Positions 1-7,435 of a stretch of DNA of 64,000 nucleotides are shown one piece after another (the first letter of the stretch is position 1; each line of letters opens with the position of its first letter). The stretch comes from Rhizobiales bacterium 65-79 (lineage in GTDB: Bacteria > Pseudomonadota > Alphaproteobacteria > Rhizobiales > Rhizobiaceae), in the NCBI GenBank assembly GCA_001896885.1, contig MKRJ01000019.1, forward strand, positions 1 to 64,000, given 5' to 3'. The position numbers and the translations under genes were made by a program. Below the pieces are notes generated by a model. That model was not told the origin of the DNA and ran no database searches. It saw nothing but the letters and a program-made list of their open reading frames with translations.

Positions 1-813
1 CTGCGTCTCCTCGATCACCTTGGCCATGGTGAAGGTCTTGCCCGAGCCGGTGACGCCGAGCAGCACCTGCGTGCGGTCGCTGCGGCTGACACCTTCGACG
101 AGATCGGCGATGGCGGTCGGCTGGTCGCCGGCCGGCTCGTAGTCCGACACCATCTTGATGCGGATGCCGCCTTCCGATTTCTGCGGTCGCTCCGGCCGGT
201 GCGGCACCCAGAGTTGCCCGTCCTTGTGCAGCGGGTTGCCGCCCTCGATCAGCTTCGACAACGCCGCGACCGTCGCCGTGACGCCCGAATTGGACAGCGC
301 GTCGGCCTCTTCCAGCGTCACGTCGAGGCCGGCGACCGGCATCAGGCCGACGGAGGCACGCTCCTTGGCCGACGCAGCGCCACCCATCGAGGTGCCGCGC
401 CCGGTGCGGGTGGGAGAGGAGGAACGCTCGGGGATTTTTTTCCTCGGAGGGGTTTTCTGTCGAGCCCCCTCACCCGGCTCGCTGCGCTCGCCACCCTCTC
501 CCCGGTGGGGAGAGGAGGCTCCGTCGCCGATGCCGGCGCTCTTCTCCCCACCGGAGAGAAGGTGGCCCGAAGGGCCGGATGAGGAGGCATCTTCCTCTGC
601 CTCCCGCGATATCTCCCCGGCCCAATCCGCGATCGATCCCGACAGCGGCGTGCCGGAAAGCGGCCGCTGCGGCGCTTCCTCGAAGCCGCCTCCCCGCTCC
701 AGCGGCTCAGACGCGTCGAGATAATCCGTCAGCGGACTGCCGCGCCGGCGCGGTTCGCGTTCTTCTTTCTCCGCCCCTGCGGGCGGCAACTTCCTTGCGG
801 GTGATCTGGCCAT
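1..813 (-). CDS. uvrB: UvrABC excinuclease subunit B, N-terminal part (cut by window edge)
   Basis: UvrB is the damage-verifying helicase-like subunit of nucleotide excision repair; it is loaded by UvrA and recruits UvrC in the cytoplasm. The frame is open from an ATG at 813 to the window edge. It reads [15 protein letters not shown] and then the Walker A motif GVTGSGKT, both diagnostic of UvrB. Walker A falls near residue 253, whereas in E. coli UvrB it lies near residue 40, so about 210 residues of low-complexity, charged extension precede the conserved protein. About 40 of these (roughly residues 77-116) are encoded by a palindromic repeat at 468-590. Long N-terminal tails on UvrB occur in rhizobial relatives, but translation could also begin further downstream, just before the conserved part. 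Only the first ~270 codons are in the window; identity is secure, the start is not. Confidence 0.93.
   Translation of the reverse strand, partial: MARSPARKLPPAGAEKEEREPRRRGSPLTDYLDASEPLERGGGFEEAPQRPLSGTPLSGSIADWAGEISREAEEDASSSGPSGHLLSGGEKSAGIGDGASSPHRGEGGERSEPGEGARQKTPPRKKIPERSSSPTRTGRGTSMGGAASAKERASVGLMPVAGLDVTLEEADALSNSGVTATVAALSKLIEGGNPLHKDGQLWVPHRPERPQKSEGGIRIKMVSDYEPAGDQPTAIADLVEGVSRSDRTQVLLGVTGSGKTFTMAKVIEETQ
468..590. repeat. Palindromic repeat lying in frame within uvrB
   Basis: This segment has three hairpins in a row: CTCTCCCC-GGT-GGGGAGAG (496-514), CTTCTC/GAGAAG (541-561) and GGCCC-GAA-GGGCC (564-576). Their order and sequence match the small palindromic elements that are usually intergenic in rhizobial genomes. 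Here the element adds codons to the uvrB extension without an in-frame stop. Family membership is from memory of such repeats, not a search. Confidence 0.7.
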
Positions 814-970
814 GTTCCGAATATGGGCGGAGTCCGGCCGGATGAAAAGACCGGCCGCGCGGTATGGTGCGCGGTGCGCGAGGCTCCTGACACTGCGATG
901 TCAGGAAGTCGAGGCAAGACGCGCCGGCCGCGTTTCACCAACCGTTCACTCCGCCGCAATAGGATTGGGC

Positions 971-1225
971 ATGTTCACGCGGCTCACGATCCTGCTGTTC
1001 GTGTTCTTCGCCGTCGCCGGGCTCATGCGCGTCACGGCGCCACAGGGGCGCGTGGCGGAAGCGGAAAGCGCGCAGGGTCCGTTTGAAAATCCGTCAGGCC
1101 GAGGCGAAAACGATGTGCGACGGGCACCGGAGCGGAGCGTGGCCGAGGGACGCGGGCAGCGGAGCGCGGCCGGACGCCGTCTGCCGACCGGGCTCACGGA
1201 TCTGCATGCGGACTCTCAGCCGTAG
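971..1225 (+). CDS. Small hypothetical protein with N-terminal membrane segment
   Basis: I do not recognise a family. The 84-codon frame starts at an ATG with AGGA about seven bases upstream. It encodes one hydrophobic segment in the first ~20 residues (LTILLFVFFAVAGLM), which could be a signal anchor. The rest is polar, Arg/Gly/Ala-rich and low in complexity. The gene is divergent from uvrB and its stop overlaps the end of the convergent SemiSWEET gene by 10 bases. The hydrophobic start and the ribosome binding site support a real gene; the featureless tail and high GC argue against it. Confidence 0.38.
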   Translation: MFTRLTILLFVFFAVAGLMRVTAPQGRVAEAESAQGPFENPSGRGENDVRRAPERSVAEGRGQRSAAGRRLPTGLTDLHADSQP

Positions 1226-1473
1226 CGCAGTTTCAGCCCGACGATGGCGAGGATGAAGAGCAGCGTCACCGCGTTCGCCAGGATCACCGGCCAGGATGCG
1301 ATCAGCACGCCGTAGACGCACCACAGGAAGACGCCGCTGGCGAGCGCCGTGGTCGTGATCAGCGAGATGCCTGTGGCCTGGCGTTCGCGCACGATCTTGA
1401 AGAGCTGAGGCAGCCAGCACAGCGTCGTGGTGATGGCCGCAAGCGCGCCGAGGAGTTCGACGGAGGACGACAA
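1216..1473 (-). CDS. SemiSWEET-type sugar transporter (MtN3/PQ-loop family)
   Basis: This 85-residue protein has three predicted membrane helices and one PQ-loop motif (LCWLPQLFKIVRER, about residues 18-31), the size and design of bacterial SemiSWEETs. Those proteins dimerise in the inner membrane to move small sugars down their gradient. The family sequence TGISL after the first helix and a Trp/Asn-containing third helix are also present. It stands alone, convergent with the small gene at 971. The substrate cannot be read from the sequence. Confidence 0.85.
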   Translation of the reverse strand: MSSSVELLGALAAITTTLCWLPQLFKIVRERQATGISLITTTALASGVFLWCVYGVLIASWPVILANAVTLLFILAIVGLKLRYG

Positions 1474-1569
1474 CGGGAAGGAACTTTCCGAAAGGGAGAT
1501 GCCGCGGCGAGCTATGCGCTGATTTGCGGGCTTTTTGAAGGCCTCCCGACTGCGACCCTTTGGGCCAGC

Positions 1570-1606
1570 CCCTGCCCCTCCCGACAGCCTGTCGGGAGGG
1601 GCAGGG
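1570..1606. repeat. Near-perfect 17-bp stem-loop between genes
   Basis: Bases 1570-1586 are exactly complementary to 1590-1606 (core CTGCCCCTCCCGACA / TGTCGGGAGGGGCAG) with a 3-base loop. It lies just downstream of the minus-strand gene ending at 1622. No U-tract follows on either strand, so it may be a bacterial interspersed palindrome that also acts as an RNA-stabilising or terminator stem. Confidence 0.7.
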
Positions 1607-1621
1607 CGAGGCGGATGCGGA

Positions 1622-2059
1622 TCAGCCGCCGGCCTTCACCGGAGTGACATCCTTCGTCTCGGCCACCGGCTTCGGCGCTTCCATCGAGGCGAGCTTCTGT
1701 GCGCACAGATCGTCGGTGCCAGAGGGAACCTCCTTCACGCCCGCTATCGTCGCCCAGCCGCCCTTCTGGATCATGTCGCCGCGCTCCCAACTGTCGGTCT
1801 TTTTGAGGGTCGCGAGGTGGGTTGCGGCATTGGGCGCCTCCATGAACCTGGTGACGCACATGGTCGCGGCGAGTTCCGCCCGCGCATGATCGGCGGCATC
1901 CGAGGCCATTTTCGCGGCCGTGCCACCCGTCGTCCAGCCGCCCCAGACGAAACCGACCACCATGGTGGCGACGACGCAAGCCACGCACGACCAAAACCAG
2001 ATCGCCTTCGACGGACGAAAGGCTACCCAGCGCTGGGAAAAGCCCATGTTCTCGTTCAT
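1622..2059 (-). CDS. Hypothetical membrane-anchored protein
   Basis: The 145-residue product has a short cytoplasmic N-terminus, one membrane helix at about residues 20-42 (WFWSCVACVVATMVVGFVWG) and a soluble, presumably periplasmic domain rich in Ala with two Cys. AGGAGGAG stands six to ten bases before the ATG at 2059, so the start is secure. The gene seems monocistronic with the stem-loop at 1570-1606 behind it. I recognise no named domain; it resembles uncharacterised rhizobial proteins with a single N-terminal helix. Confidence 0.75.
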   Translation of the reverse strand: MNENMGFSQRWVAFRPSKAIWFWSCVACVVATMVVGFVWGGWTTGGTAAKMASDAADHARAELAATMCVTRFMEAPNAATHLATLKKTDSWERGDMIQKGGWATIAGVKEVPSGTDDLCAQKLASMEAPKPVAETKDVTPVKAGG

Positions 2060-2446
2060 GACATTCTCCTCCTCTTGGGTTTTTCACGCCACGTTACGCA
2101 CCGTTACATTTCGTAATATAGGAGCATTCCCCCCGGATTGTAATCGACGGAGACGGCCTTTTTGTCGCACGCACGGAAACGTGCGGCGGCGGGCAGGCGG
2201 AAACTTGTCCGGCGCGAACCGGTCTTCGCCTGTCTGGCACGAGCTTTATCGAGTGCTGCCATCTTGCCAAGTCGCGGTTTCCGTGGCACAAAGTGCAAGT
2301 TCGGGCATTTGCCAACCCGGAGACTGGACGTTATTGACGACCCTTTCCCCGCTACCGTGAATATCTGACAGCCCCGCTTGCGCGGGGGGCGAAACCGTGC
2401 ACGTCGCACGGATGCCAGAAACCACCCAACGGGAAGAGGATTTCCC
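2060..2446 (+). promoter_or_regulatory. Promoter and long leader region of the first csp gene
   Basis: No gene is apparent in these ~390 bases. The left part should hold the promoter of the minus-strand gene at 2059 and a hairpin CGCACG/CGTGCG (2166-2185). The right part holds a 30-base motif (2299-2328) repeated before the second csp gene and a hairpin CCCCGC-TTGC-GCGGGG (2372-2387). The size and content fit a long structured 5' leader like those of cold-shock genes. Confidence 0.5.
2299..2328 (+). promoter_or_regulatory. Leader motif shared by the two csp genes, copy 1
   Basis: GTTCGGGCATTTGCC followed by AACCCGGAGACTGGA lies about 120 bases before the csp start codon. TTCGGG can pair with CCCGGA, presenting CATTTGCC in the loop. 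The second copy at 2783-2812 keeps 26-27 of 30 bases. It is probably a cis-acting RNA or DNA element for cold-shock expression; the mechanism is unknown. Confidence 0.55.
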
Positions 2447-2659
2447 ATGGCGCAGACTGGAACCGTAAAGTTCTTCAATACCACCAAAGGCTTCGGCTTC
2501 ATCACGCCGGACGGCGGCGCGAAGGATGTCTTCGTGCACGTCTCGGCCGTGCAGGCTTCCGGGCTGCAGAGCCTGGTCGAGGGCCAGAAGGTGACGTTCG
2601 ACACCGAGCCGGATCGCATGGGCAAGGGCCCGAAGGCGGTCAATCTCCGCGTCGAGTAG
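2447..2659 (+). CDS. cspA: Cold-shock protein, CspA family (first of two)
   Basis: The 70-residue single cold-shock domain binds single-stranded nucleic acid and acts as an RNA chaperone. It carries both RNA-binding motifs, KGFGFITP (RNP1) and DVFVHVSAV (RNP2), and ends in KAVNLRVE as in rhizobial Csps. The start is the ATG at 2447, preceded by GGGAAGAGGA. A second, very similar gene follows 326 bases downstream in the same direction with its own leader, so the pair probably arose by tandem duplication and each copy is controlled separately. A GC-rich inverted repeat just after the stop (about 2660-2691) may end transcription. Confidence 0.95.
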   Translation: MAQTGTVKFFNTTKGFGFITPDGGAKDVFVHVSAVQASGLQSLVEGQKVTFDTEPDRMGKGPKAVNLRVE

Positions 2660-2782
2660 GCGGCCGCGAGCCGATCGCCGGATCCGGCCGCGGAGCATTG
2701 CACCGGCGCGTGCATTCGCCCGGCCAGGCCGATTCAAAAACTTTTCATTGTCCCATCGACAAAAATAGGGGACAAGTTTCAC

Positions 2783-2812
2783 GTTCGGGCATTTGCCGGC
2801 CCGGAGACCGGA
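2783..2812 (+). promoter_or_regulatory. Leader motif shared by the two csp genes, copy 2
   Basis: GTTCGGGCATTTGCC followed by GGCCCGGAGACCGGA lies about 175 bases before the second csp start. The same TTCGGG/CCCGGA stem forms, and GG in place of AA lengthens it. Flanking sequence (2660-2985) diverges from copy 1, so the motif is selectively retained. No gene is seen in the rest of this 326-base interval. Confidence 0.55.
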
Positions 2813-2985
2813 ATAGCGTGGCATGGGACCTCGTTGGCGAGGCCCGGCTGGACTGCGGAACAAGAGGGTTTCGGCAAGACCCCGGCGCGGTCCATCTGTT
2901 TCTTCTCCTCCAGTAAAGGACCGACGCGACGTGGCGCCCTCGCGCCAGGTCGGAAAGCAATCTGATGGGAGAAAAGGAGCTTTCC

Positions 2986-3198
2986 ATGCCGCAATCCGGT
3001 ACCGTCAAATTCTTCAACCATGCCAAGGGGTTCGGCTTTATCACGCCGGATGACGGCAACAAGGACGTTTTCGTCCATATCTCGGCCGTGCAGGCTTCCG
3101 GCCTGACCGGGCTGAACGATGGGCAGAAGGTGACGTTCGACACCGAGCCCGACCAGCGCGGCAAAGGCCCGAAGGCGGTCAACCTGTCGGTGGGCTGA
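2986..3198 (+). CDS. Cold-shock protein, CspA family (second of two)
   Basis: This is a 70-residue cold-shock domain almost identical to its upstream neighbour, with KGFGFITP and DVFVHISAV as the two RNA-binding motifs. The ATG at 2986 is preferred over the in-frame ATG at 2965 because GAGAAAAGGAGC sits directly before it and the product then aligns end to end with the first Csp. The main differences are in the loop after residue 45 and at the C-terminus (NLSVG). The shared leader motif suggests the same signal controls both copies. Confidence 0.94.
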   Translation: MPQSGTVKFFNHAKGFGFITPDDGNKDVFVHISAVQASGLTGLNDGQKVTFDTEPDQRGKGPKAVNLSVG

Positions 3199-3243
3199 CC
3201 GGGCAAGGCGAAACAGACGGTCCGCGATGATTCACGGGCCGGT

Positions 3244-4158
3244 CTACCCGACCATTGCCGATAGCCATTTTTCGAAATAGGCCGGCCAGGCCGCCGTCGG
3301 CGTACCGGCGCGGCCCATTCCGAATCCGTGCCCACCCACCGGGAACTGATGCAGTTCTACCGGAACGCCCACGCGTTCGCACGCCTTCTCCATGAGCACG
3401 GTATTGGCGGGATTGCTGATCGGATCGTCCTTTGCCTGCACGAGGAACACCGGCGGACAACGCGCGGTAACGTGGGTTTCCACCGACCATTGCGCCGCCG
3501 CCGCAGCGGTCGGATGATCCCCGACCAGCATCCGGCGGGTGTAGGTATGATCGTAAGGCGCCTGCAGCGTGATGACAGGATAGATGAGCGCCGCGAAAGC
3601 AGGTCGTGCGGAAAGATCGTCGGCCGCGTCGACCGGCTCGTAGGATCGAAACTCTGGTCGTGTCGCCGCGAGACCCATCAAATGGCCTCCGGCGGAAAAG
3701 CCCAGAACGCCGATCCGCTCGCCGTCAATGCCGAATTGCCCGGCACCGGCGCGGATCAAACGAAGCGCCCTTTGGGCATCTTGCAGCGGAGCGAGCGGGC
3801 CGTCCGTCCACCCTTCCCCGGGCAGACGATAGGAAAGGACGAAGGCGGTGATGTTCCGCTCGTTCAACCACCGCGCGGCGGGCCGCGATTCCGTCCCGAG
3901 GGCGATGCTGCGATAGCCCCCGCCTCCGGCGACCAGCACCGCCGTTCCGTTTGCCCGCGCGGGGGACCAGACTTCCATGGCGGGAACGGAAATATTGCGG
4001 ATCCTGTCGTGATTATTCGTCTCCGGCCCCGTCGGTCCTCCGCCTCCGGGAGGCTGGTGTGGCCACAGCGGCACCGAGGTTCTGGCCGCGCGCGCCGAAT
4101 TCCAGCCGCAAAGCTGCGAAGCGGTCGCCCCTGCAAGGAAAGTCCTGCGCGTAAGGAT
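3244..4158 (-). CDS. Alpha/beta hydrolase (BD-FAE/esterase-lipase type) with a Tat signal
   Basis: The protein is a secreted or periplasmic carboxylesterase-like enzyme. The catalytic serine lies in GFSAGGH, an AVLVAGGGGY segment supplies the oxyanion region, and Asp (KDDPI) and His (GGHGFG) complete the triad. The family acts on acyl or acetyl esters; the substrate here is unknown. The first ordinary start in frame is GTG at 4074, but the frame stays open upstream and encodes ILTRRTFLAGATAS, a clear twin-arginine signal. A strong Shine-Dalgarno (GGAGGAAACG) ends right before an ATC codon at 4158, and no ATG, GTG or TTG exists between the upstream stop and 4074. I therefore place the start at the ATC as an inference. 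If this is wrong, the cytoplasmic form 3244-4074 remains. Confidence 0.8.
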   Translation of the reverse strand: MLTRRTFLAGATASQLCGWNSARAARTSVPLWPHQPPGGGGPTGPETNNHDRIRNISVPAMEVWSPARANGTAVLVAGGGGYRSIALGTESRPAARWLNERNITAFVLSYRLPGEGWTDGPLAPLQDAQRALRLIRAGAGQFGIDGERIGVLGFSAGGHLMGLAATRPEFRSYEPVDAADDLSARPAFAALIYPVITLQAPYDHTYTRRMLVGDHPTAAAAAQWSVETHVTARCPPVFLVQAKDDPISNPANTVLMEKACERVGVPVELHQFPVGGHGFGMGRAGTPTAAWPAYFEKWLSAMVG

Positions 4159-4293
4159 CGTTTCCTCCCAGGCCAGGAATGCTCGTCTTGACCAGTGTTC
4201 TCGCTCGCCGCGACAAAAACAAGGCGTAACGGTGTCGGCGCCGCCGGATACCGTGATCGATCAGCCGGAGGCTGGCGTTGAAGCTCCGGGAAT

Positions 4294-4935
4294 CTATGTC
4301 AGGAACGGATTGCCGCGCCGTTCCTCGCCGAAGCGGCCGCCCGGCCCGTGCCCGCAGATGAAGCCGACCTCGTCGCCGAGCGGCAGCAGCTTTTCCTTGA
4401 TCGAGCGGATGAGCGCGGCGTGGTCGCCGCCCGGCAGGTCGGTGCGGCCGACCGAGCCGTGGAAGAGCACGTCGCCCACATGGGCGAATTTTGCCGCGTC
4501 ATTGTAGAAGACGACGTGCCCCGGCGCATGGCCGGGGCAATGCAGCACCTTGAAGGAATGATCGCCGAAGGACACCACCTCCCCTTCGTCGAGAAAGCGG
4601 TCCGGCATGCAATTGCGCACCCCGTCGGCTATGCCGTAGCGCTCGGCCTGCGCTTCCAGTCTGGCCAGCATCGGCGCATCCGCCTCGTGCGGGCCGACGA
4701 TGTCGACGCCGAGCGCCTCCTTCAGTTCCATGGCGCCGCCGGCATGGTCGATATGGCCGTGCGTGATCCAGATCGCCTCGATGACGAGACCGTTGTCCTC
4801 GATGAACTTGCGGATGCGCCCGACCTCGCCACCCGGATCGACGACGACGCCGTGCTTCGTCTCGGCGTCGAAGAGGATGGTGCAGTTCTGCTGGAACGGC
4901 GTGACGGTGATGATGGCGGCGTTCAACTGGCCCAT
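4294..4935 (-). CDS. MBL-fold metallo-hydrolase, glyoxalase II-like (YcbL type)
   Basis: This is a 213-residue zinc hydrolase of the metallo-beta-lactamase fold. It has the metal motif THGHIDHAGG (His59, His61, Asp63, His64), a third His in CPGHAPGHV, the bridging Asp in VGDVLFHGSVGRTDLPGGD, and the last ligand in CGHGPGG. GRTDLPGGD and the short length, lacking the glutathione-binding C-terminal domain of true GloB, match the YcbL subgroup, which has glyoxalase II-like thioesterase activity. It would act in cytoplasmic thiol-ester detoxification. It is transcribed alone; a palindromic repeat lies upstream. Confidence 0.9.
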   Translation of the reverse strand: MGQLNAAIITVTPFQQNCTILFDAETKHGVVVDPGGEVGRIRKFIEDNGLVIEAIWITHGHIDHAGGAMELKEALGVDIVGPHEADAPMLARLEAQAERYGIADGVRNCMPDRFLDEGEVVSFGDHSFKVLHCPGHAPGHVVFYNDAAKFAHVGDVLFHGSVGRTDLPGGDHAALIRSIKEKLLPLGDEVGFICGHGPGGRFGEERRGNPFLT

Positions 4936-5144
4936 TGGATTTCTTCCCGCGACTTTGCCATGCCGCTATCACGCCGGGCTTCCCGCCGCAAACGGATCGG
5001 GCGGCCCCGCCCTGCCGGATGGGACCGCCCGCTTCGCAAAGTCACGCCAACAATGGCTTGAGCGATCTGAACCGCTCACCTCCCCGGCCGCCGGTATCGC
5101 GTCCAAGGAACACGGCCGTCACTCCGCCTTCCGCTGCCATGCAG

Positions 5145-5240
5145 GCGGCCCGCCTCCCCGTCTAGGGGGAGGAGGTCGGCGCGCCAGGCACCCTCCCTCC
5201 CCTCGACGGGGATGGTCCGGCCGTCAGGCCGGGGGTGGGG
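5145..5240. repeat. GC-rich palindromic intergenic repeat
   Basis: Runs such as CCTCCCCGTCTAGGGGGAGGAGG and the later CCCTCGACGGGG and GGCCGTCAGGCC form nested hairpins in the 340-base gap 4936-5278. The layout (short GC-rich palindromes ending in GGGGTGGGG) resembles the repeats near 16.0 and 58.7 kb. No gene is seen in this gap. Confidence 0.55.
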
Positions 5241-5278
5241 TCGGCGTCGCCGAAGGATCGGACCTCGGAGCCGCCGTA

Positions 5279-5569
5279 TTACGCCTTGTTCATCGACTTC
5301 ATGACGGCGCCGACGATCGCCGTCAGGATGCCTCCGCCGACGACGCCGCCTACGGCGTCGCCCAGCGTTCCGCTCATCGCGCTGGCGGCCGCCGGATTGG
5401 CAAGCAAGTTGGTCAGGATCTGGCCGCCGGCGATGCCGCCGATGGCGCCGCTCAGGATCTTCGGCAGTTGCGCCATTGCCGCGGACTTGACCGCGGCGCC
5501 GACCGCCTGGCCGCCGATGATGCCGGTGATGATCTGCACGACTAGTTGCATGATGACGCTGCTGTTCAT
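5279..5569 (-). CDS. Small glycine-rich hydrophobic protein, function unknown
   Basis: The 96-residue product is mostly hydrophobic with repeated GG and GxxxG steps (IIGGQAVGAA, GAIGGIAGG, AVGGVVGGG), suggesting two or three closely packed membrane helices. The ATG at 5569 follows GAGGAGG with normal spacing, so the start is firm. The pattern recalls small glycine-zipper stress proteins, but I cannot assign a family. It lies downstream of ilvE in the same direction with about 160 bases between them. Confidence 0.72.
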   Translation of the reverse strand: MNSSVIMQLVVQIITGIIGGQAVGAAVKSAAMAQLPKILSGAIGGIAGGQILTNLLANPAAASAMSGTLGDAVGGVVGGGILTAIVGAVMKSMNKA

Positions 5570-5730
5570 GCGTATTCCCTCCTCGCAGGTGCCGACAGAA
5601 CTGAGTCGGCCTGTCCATGAGACGCCGAATATCGGGAAAGTGCAAATTTCCCGAAAGCAAGGAGCGGGGAAATAGAAAGGGCGGGTGGAAAACTTCCGCC
5701 CGCCCGTACCTGCCTGGATCGCGAGGAAAA

Positions 5731-6624
5731 CTATTCGGCGGCCGCCGCGTGCTTGGGCTGCACTTCGGTCGAATAGTCGTTCATCAGCGTCTTGGTGATC
5801 TCGCCGACCTGGAAGCGGTAGGGCCCGATCTCGGAGACCGGTGTCACTTCCGCCGCCGTGCCGGACAGGAAGCACTGTTCGAAGCCTTCCATCTCCTCCG
5901 GCATGATCGCCCGCTCGACCACCTTGAAGCCGCGCCGTTTGGCGAGGTCGATGACGGTTCGCCGCGTGATGCCGTCGAGGAAGCAGTCCGGCGTCGGCGT
6001 GTGCAGCACCCCGTCCTTGACGAAGAAGACGTTGGCGCCGGTCGCCTCCGCGACCTGGCCTCGCCAGTCGAACATCAGCGCGTCGGCATAGCCCTTGTCC
6101 TCGGCCGCGTGCTTGGAAAGCGTGCAGATCATGTAGAGGCCCGCCGCCTTCGATTTCGACGGCGCGGTGCGCGGATCCGGCCGGCGGTATTCGGCGATGT
6201 CGAGCCGGATGCCCTTCAGCTTCTGCGCCGGATCGAAATAGCTCGGCCACTGCCAGATGGCGATGGCGCAGTTGATGCGGTTGTTCTGCGCCGAAACGCC
6301 CATCTGCTCGCTGCCGCGCCACGCGATCGGCCGCACATAGGCGTCGAGGAAGCCTTGCTTCCTCAGGAGTTCGCGGCAGGCATCCTCGATCTCGGCGACG
6401 CTGTAGGGGATCTTGAAGCCGAGGATGCGCGCCGATTCATGCAGTCTCTGGGTGTGTTCCGCCAGCTTGAAGATCTCGCCGCCATAGGCGCGCTCGCCCT
6501 CGAATACGGCGCTGGCATAGTGCAGGCCGTGGGTAAGTACATGGATCTTGGCGTCCTTCCACGGCACGAACGCGCCGTTCATCCAGATGAAACCGTCCAA
6601 CTGGTCGAAGGGAACCGAAGCCAT
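5731..6624 (-). CDS. ilvE: Branched-chain amino acid aminotransferase
   Basis: This PLP-dependent fold-type IV transaminase catalyses the last step of valine, leucine and isoleucine synthesis using glutamate. It is 297 residues, typical of the family. The PLP lysine is in SKSKAAGLY at Lys159, the same position as in E. coli IlvE, and GTAAEVTPV and GQVAEATGANVFF are family signatures. The start at 6624 begins MASVPFDQLDGFIWMNG. It is divergent from the MarR gene, and the ~235-base interval should hold both promoters, including the MarR-type operator at 6815. Confidence 0.96.
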   Translation of the reverse strand: MASVPFDQLDGFIWMNGAFVPWKDAKIHVLTHGLHYASAVFEGERAYGGEIFKLAEHTQRLHESARILGFKIPYSVAEIEDACRELLRKQGFLDAYVRPIAWRGSEQMGVSAQNNRINCAIAIWQWPSYFDPAQKLKGIRLDIAEYRRPDPRTAPSKSKAAGLYMICTLSKHAAEDKGYADALMFDWRGQVAEATGANVFFVKDGVLHTPTPDCFLDGITRRTVIDLAKRRGFKVVERAIMPEEMEGFEQCFLSGTAAEVTPVSEIGPYRFQVGEITKTLMNDYSTEVQPKHAAAAE

Positions 6625-6814
6625 GACTACCTCGCTTGGGCAAAGCCCGTTATGATTGAACTCTATACCTCGCGGCGCGTTATTGCCAACCGCGCGGCGT
6701 CCGCGTCCGACCGACCGGGCATTTCGACGGAAGATTAGGGAAAACGGCCCGTGAAATACCTTTTCGTTCGCAATCGGCCGAAAAGCTTGGCAAAAATTAT
6801 CAGGGCTCGGGATA

Positions 6815-6835
6815 TATGTCAATAAGGCTGACATA
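6815..6835. promoter_or_regulatory. Probable MarR operator
   Basis: A perfect inverted repeat TATGTCA-N7-TGACATA lies 25 bases before the MarR gene and faces ilvE. Arm length, spacing and location are typical of an autoregulated MarR site. Confidence 0.65.
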
Positions 6836-6859
6836 ATTTCGGCGACGAATGAGGAATGG

Positions 6860-7423
6860 ATGGCGGAACAGTCGACGGCGATCGCGAAAGATGCAGGACG
6901 GGACAACGACCGGATTGCGCCGGTGCGCTCGGTGATGCCGGAGGATGAAGGCATCGATTTTACGATTATCGAACTGCTTTTCTTCGCCTACCGGGATTTC
7001 ACTTCCGATCCGGACCAGATCCTCTCCCGCTACGGTTTCGGCCGCGCTCACCATCGCGTCGTGCACTTCGTCAACCGTCGGCCGGGGCTGACGGTCGCCG
7101 AACTTCTCGACGTCCTCAAGATCACCAAGCAGAGCCTGGCGCGGGTGCTGAAGCAGCTCATCGACACCGGCCACATCGTCCAGGTGCAGGGGCCGCGCGA
7201 CCGGCGCCAGCGCGAACTCTATCCGACGGCCAAGGGACGCGCGCTGTCGCTGGCGCTGGCCATGCCACAGTCCCGCCGCATCGCCAAGGCACTCGAGAAC
7301 GCGGAGCCAAGCGATCGCGCGGCGGTCGAGCGTTTCCTCAGGAACATGGTCAATCCGGAATTGCGGGCGCAGATCGGCAAACCGCCCGTCGGCGCAGGCA
7401 AGGGCGGCGCAGGGGAGAGTTGA
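6860..7423 (+). CDS. MarR-family transcriptional regulator (LdtR-like)
   Basis: This is a 187-residue winged-helix regulator. The helix-turn-helix runs through LTVAELLDVLKITKQSLARVL and the wing through GPRDRRQRELYPTAKG, the usual MarR signature. The N-terminal part (IDFTIIELLFFAYRDFTSD) and RAHHRVVHFVNRRPG resemble the LdtR group, in which the Liberibacter member controls an L,D-transpeptidase and osmotic tolerance; this link is from recalled similarity. It is followed after 12 bases by a response regulator, so the two are probably co-transcribed. The palindrome at 6815-6835 suggests self-regulation. Confidence 0.9.
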   Translation: MAEQSTAIAKDAGRDNDRIAPVRSVMPEDEGIDFTIIELLFFAYRDFTSDPDQILSRYGFGRAHHRVVHFVNRRPGLTVAELLDVLKITKQSLARVLKQLIDTGHIVQVQGPRDRRQRELYPTAKGRALSLALAMPQSRRIAKALENAEPSDRAAVERFLRNMVNPELRAQIGKPPVGAGKGGAGES

Positions 7424-7435
7424 GGAGAAAGAGAA

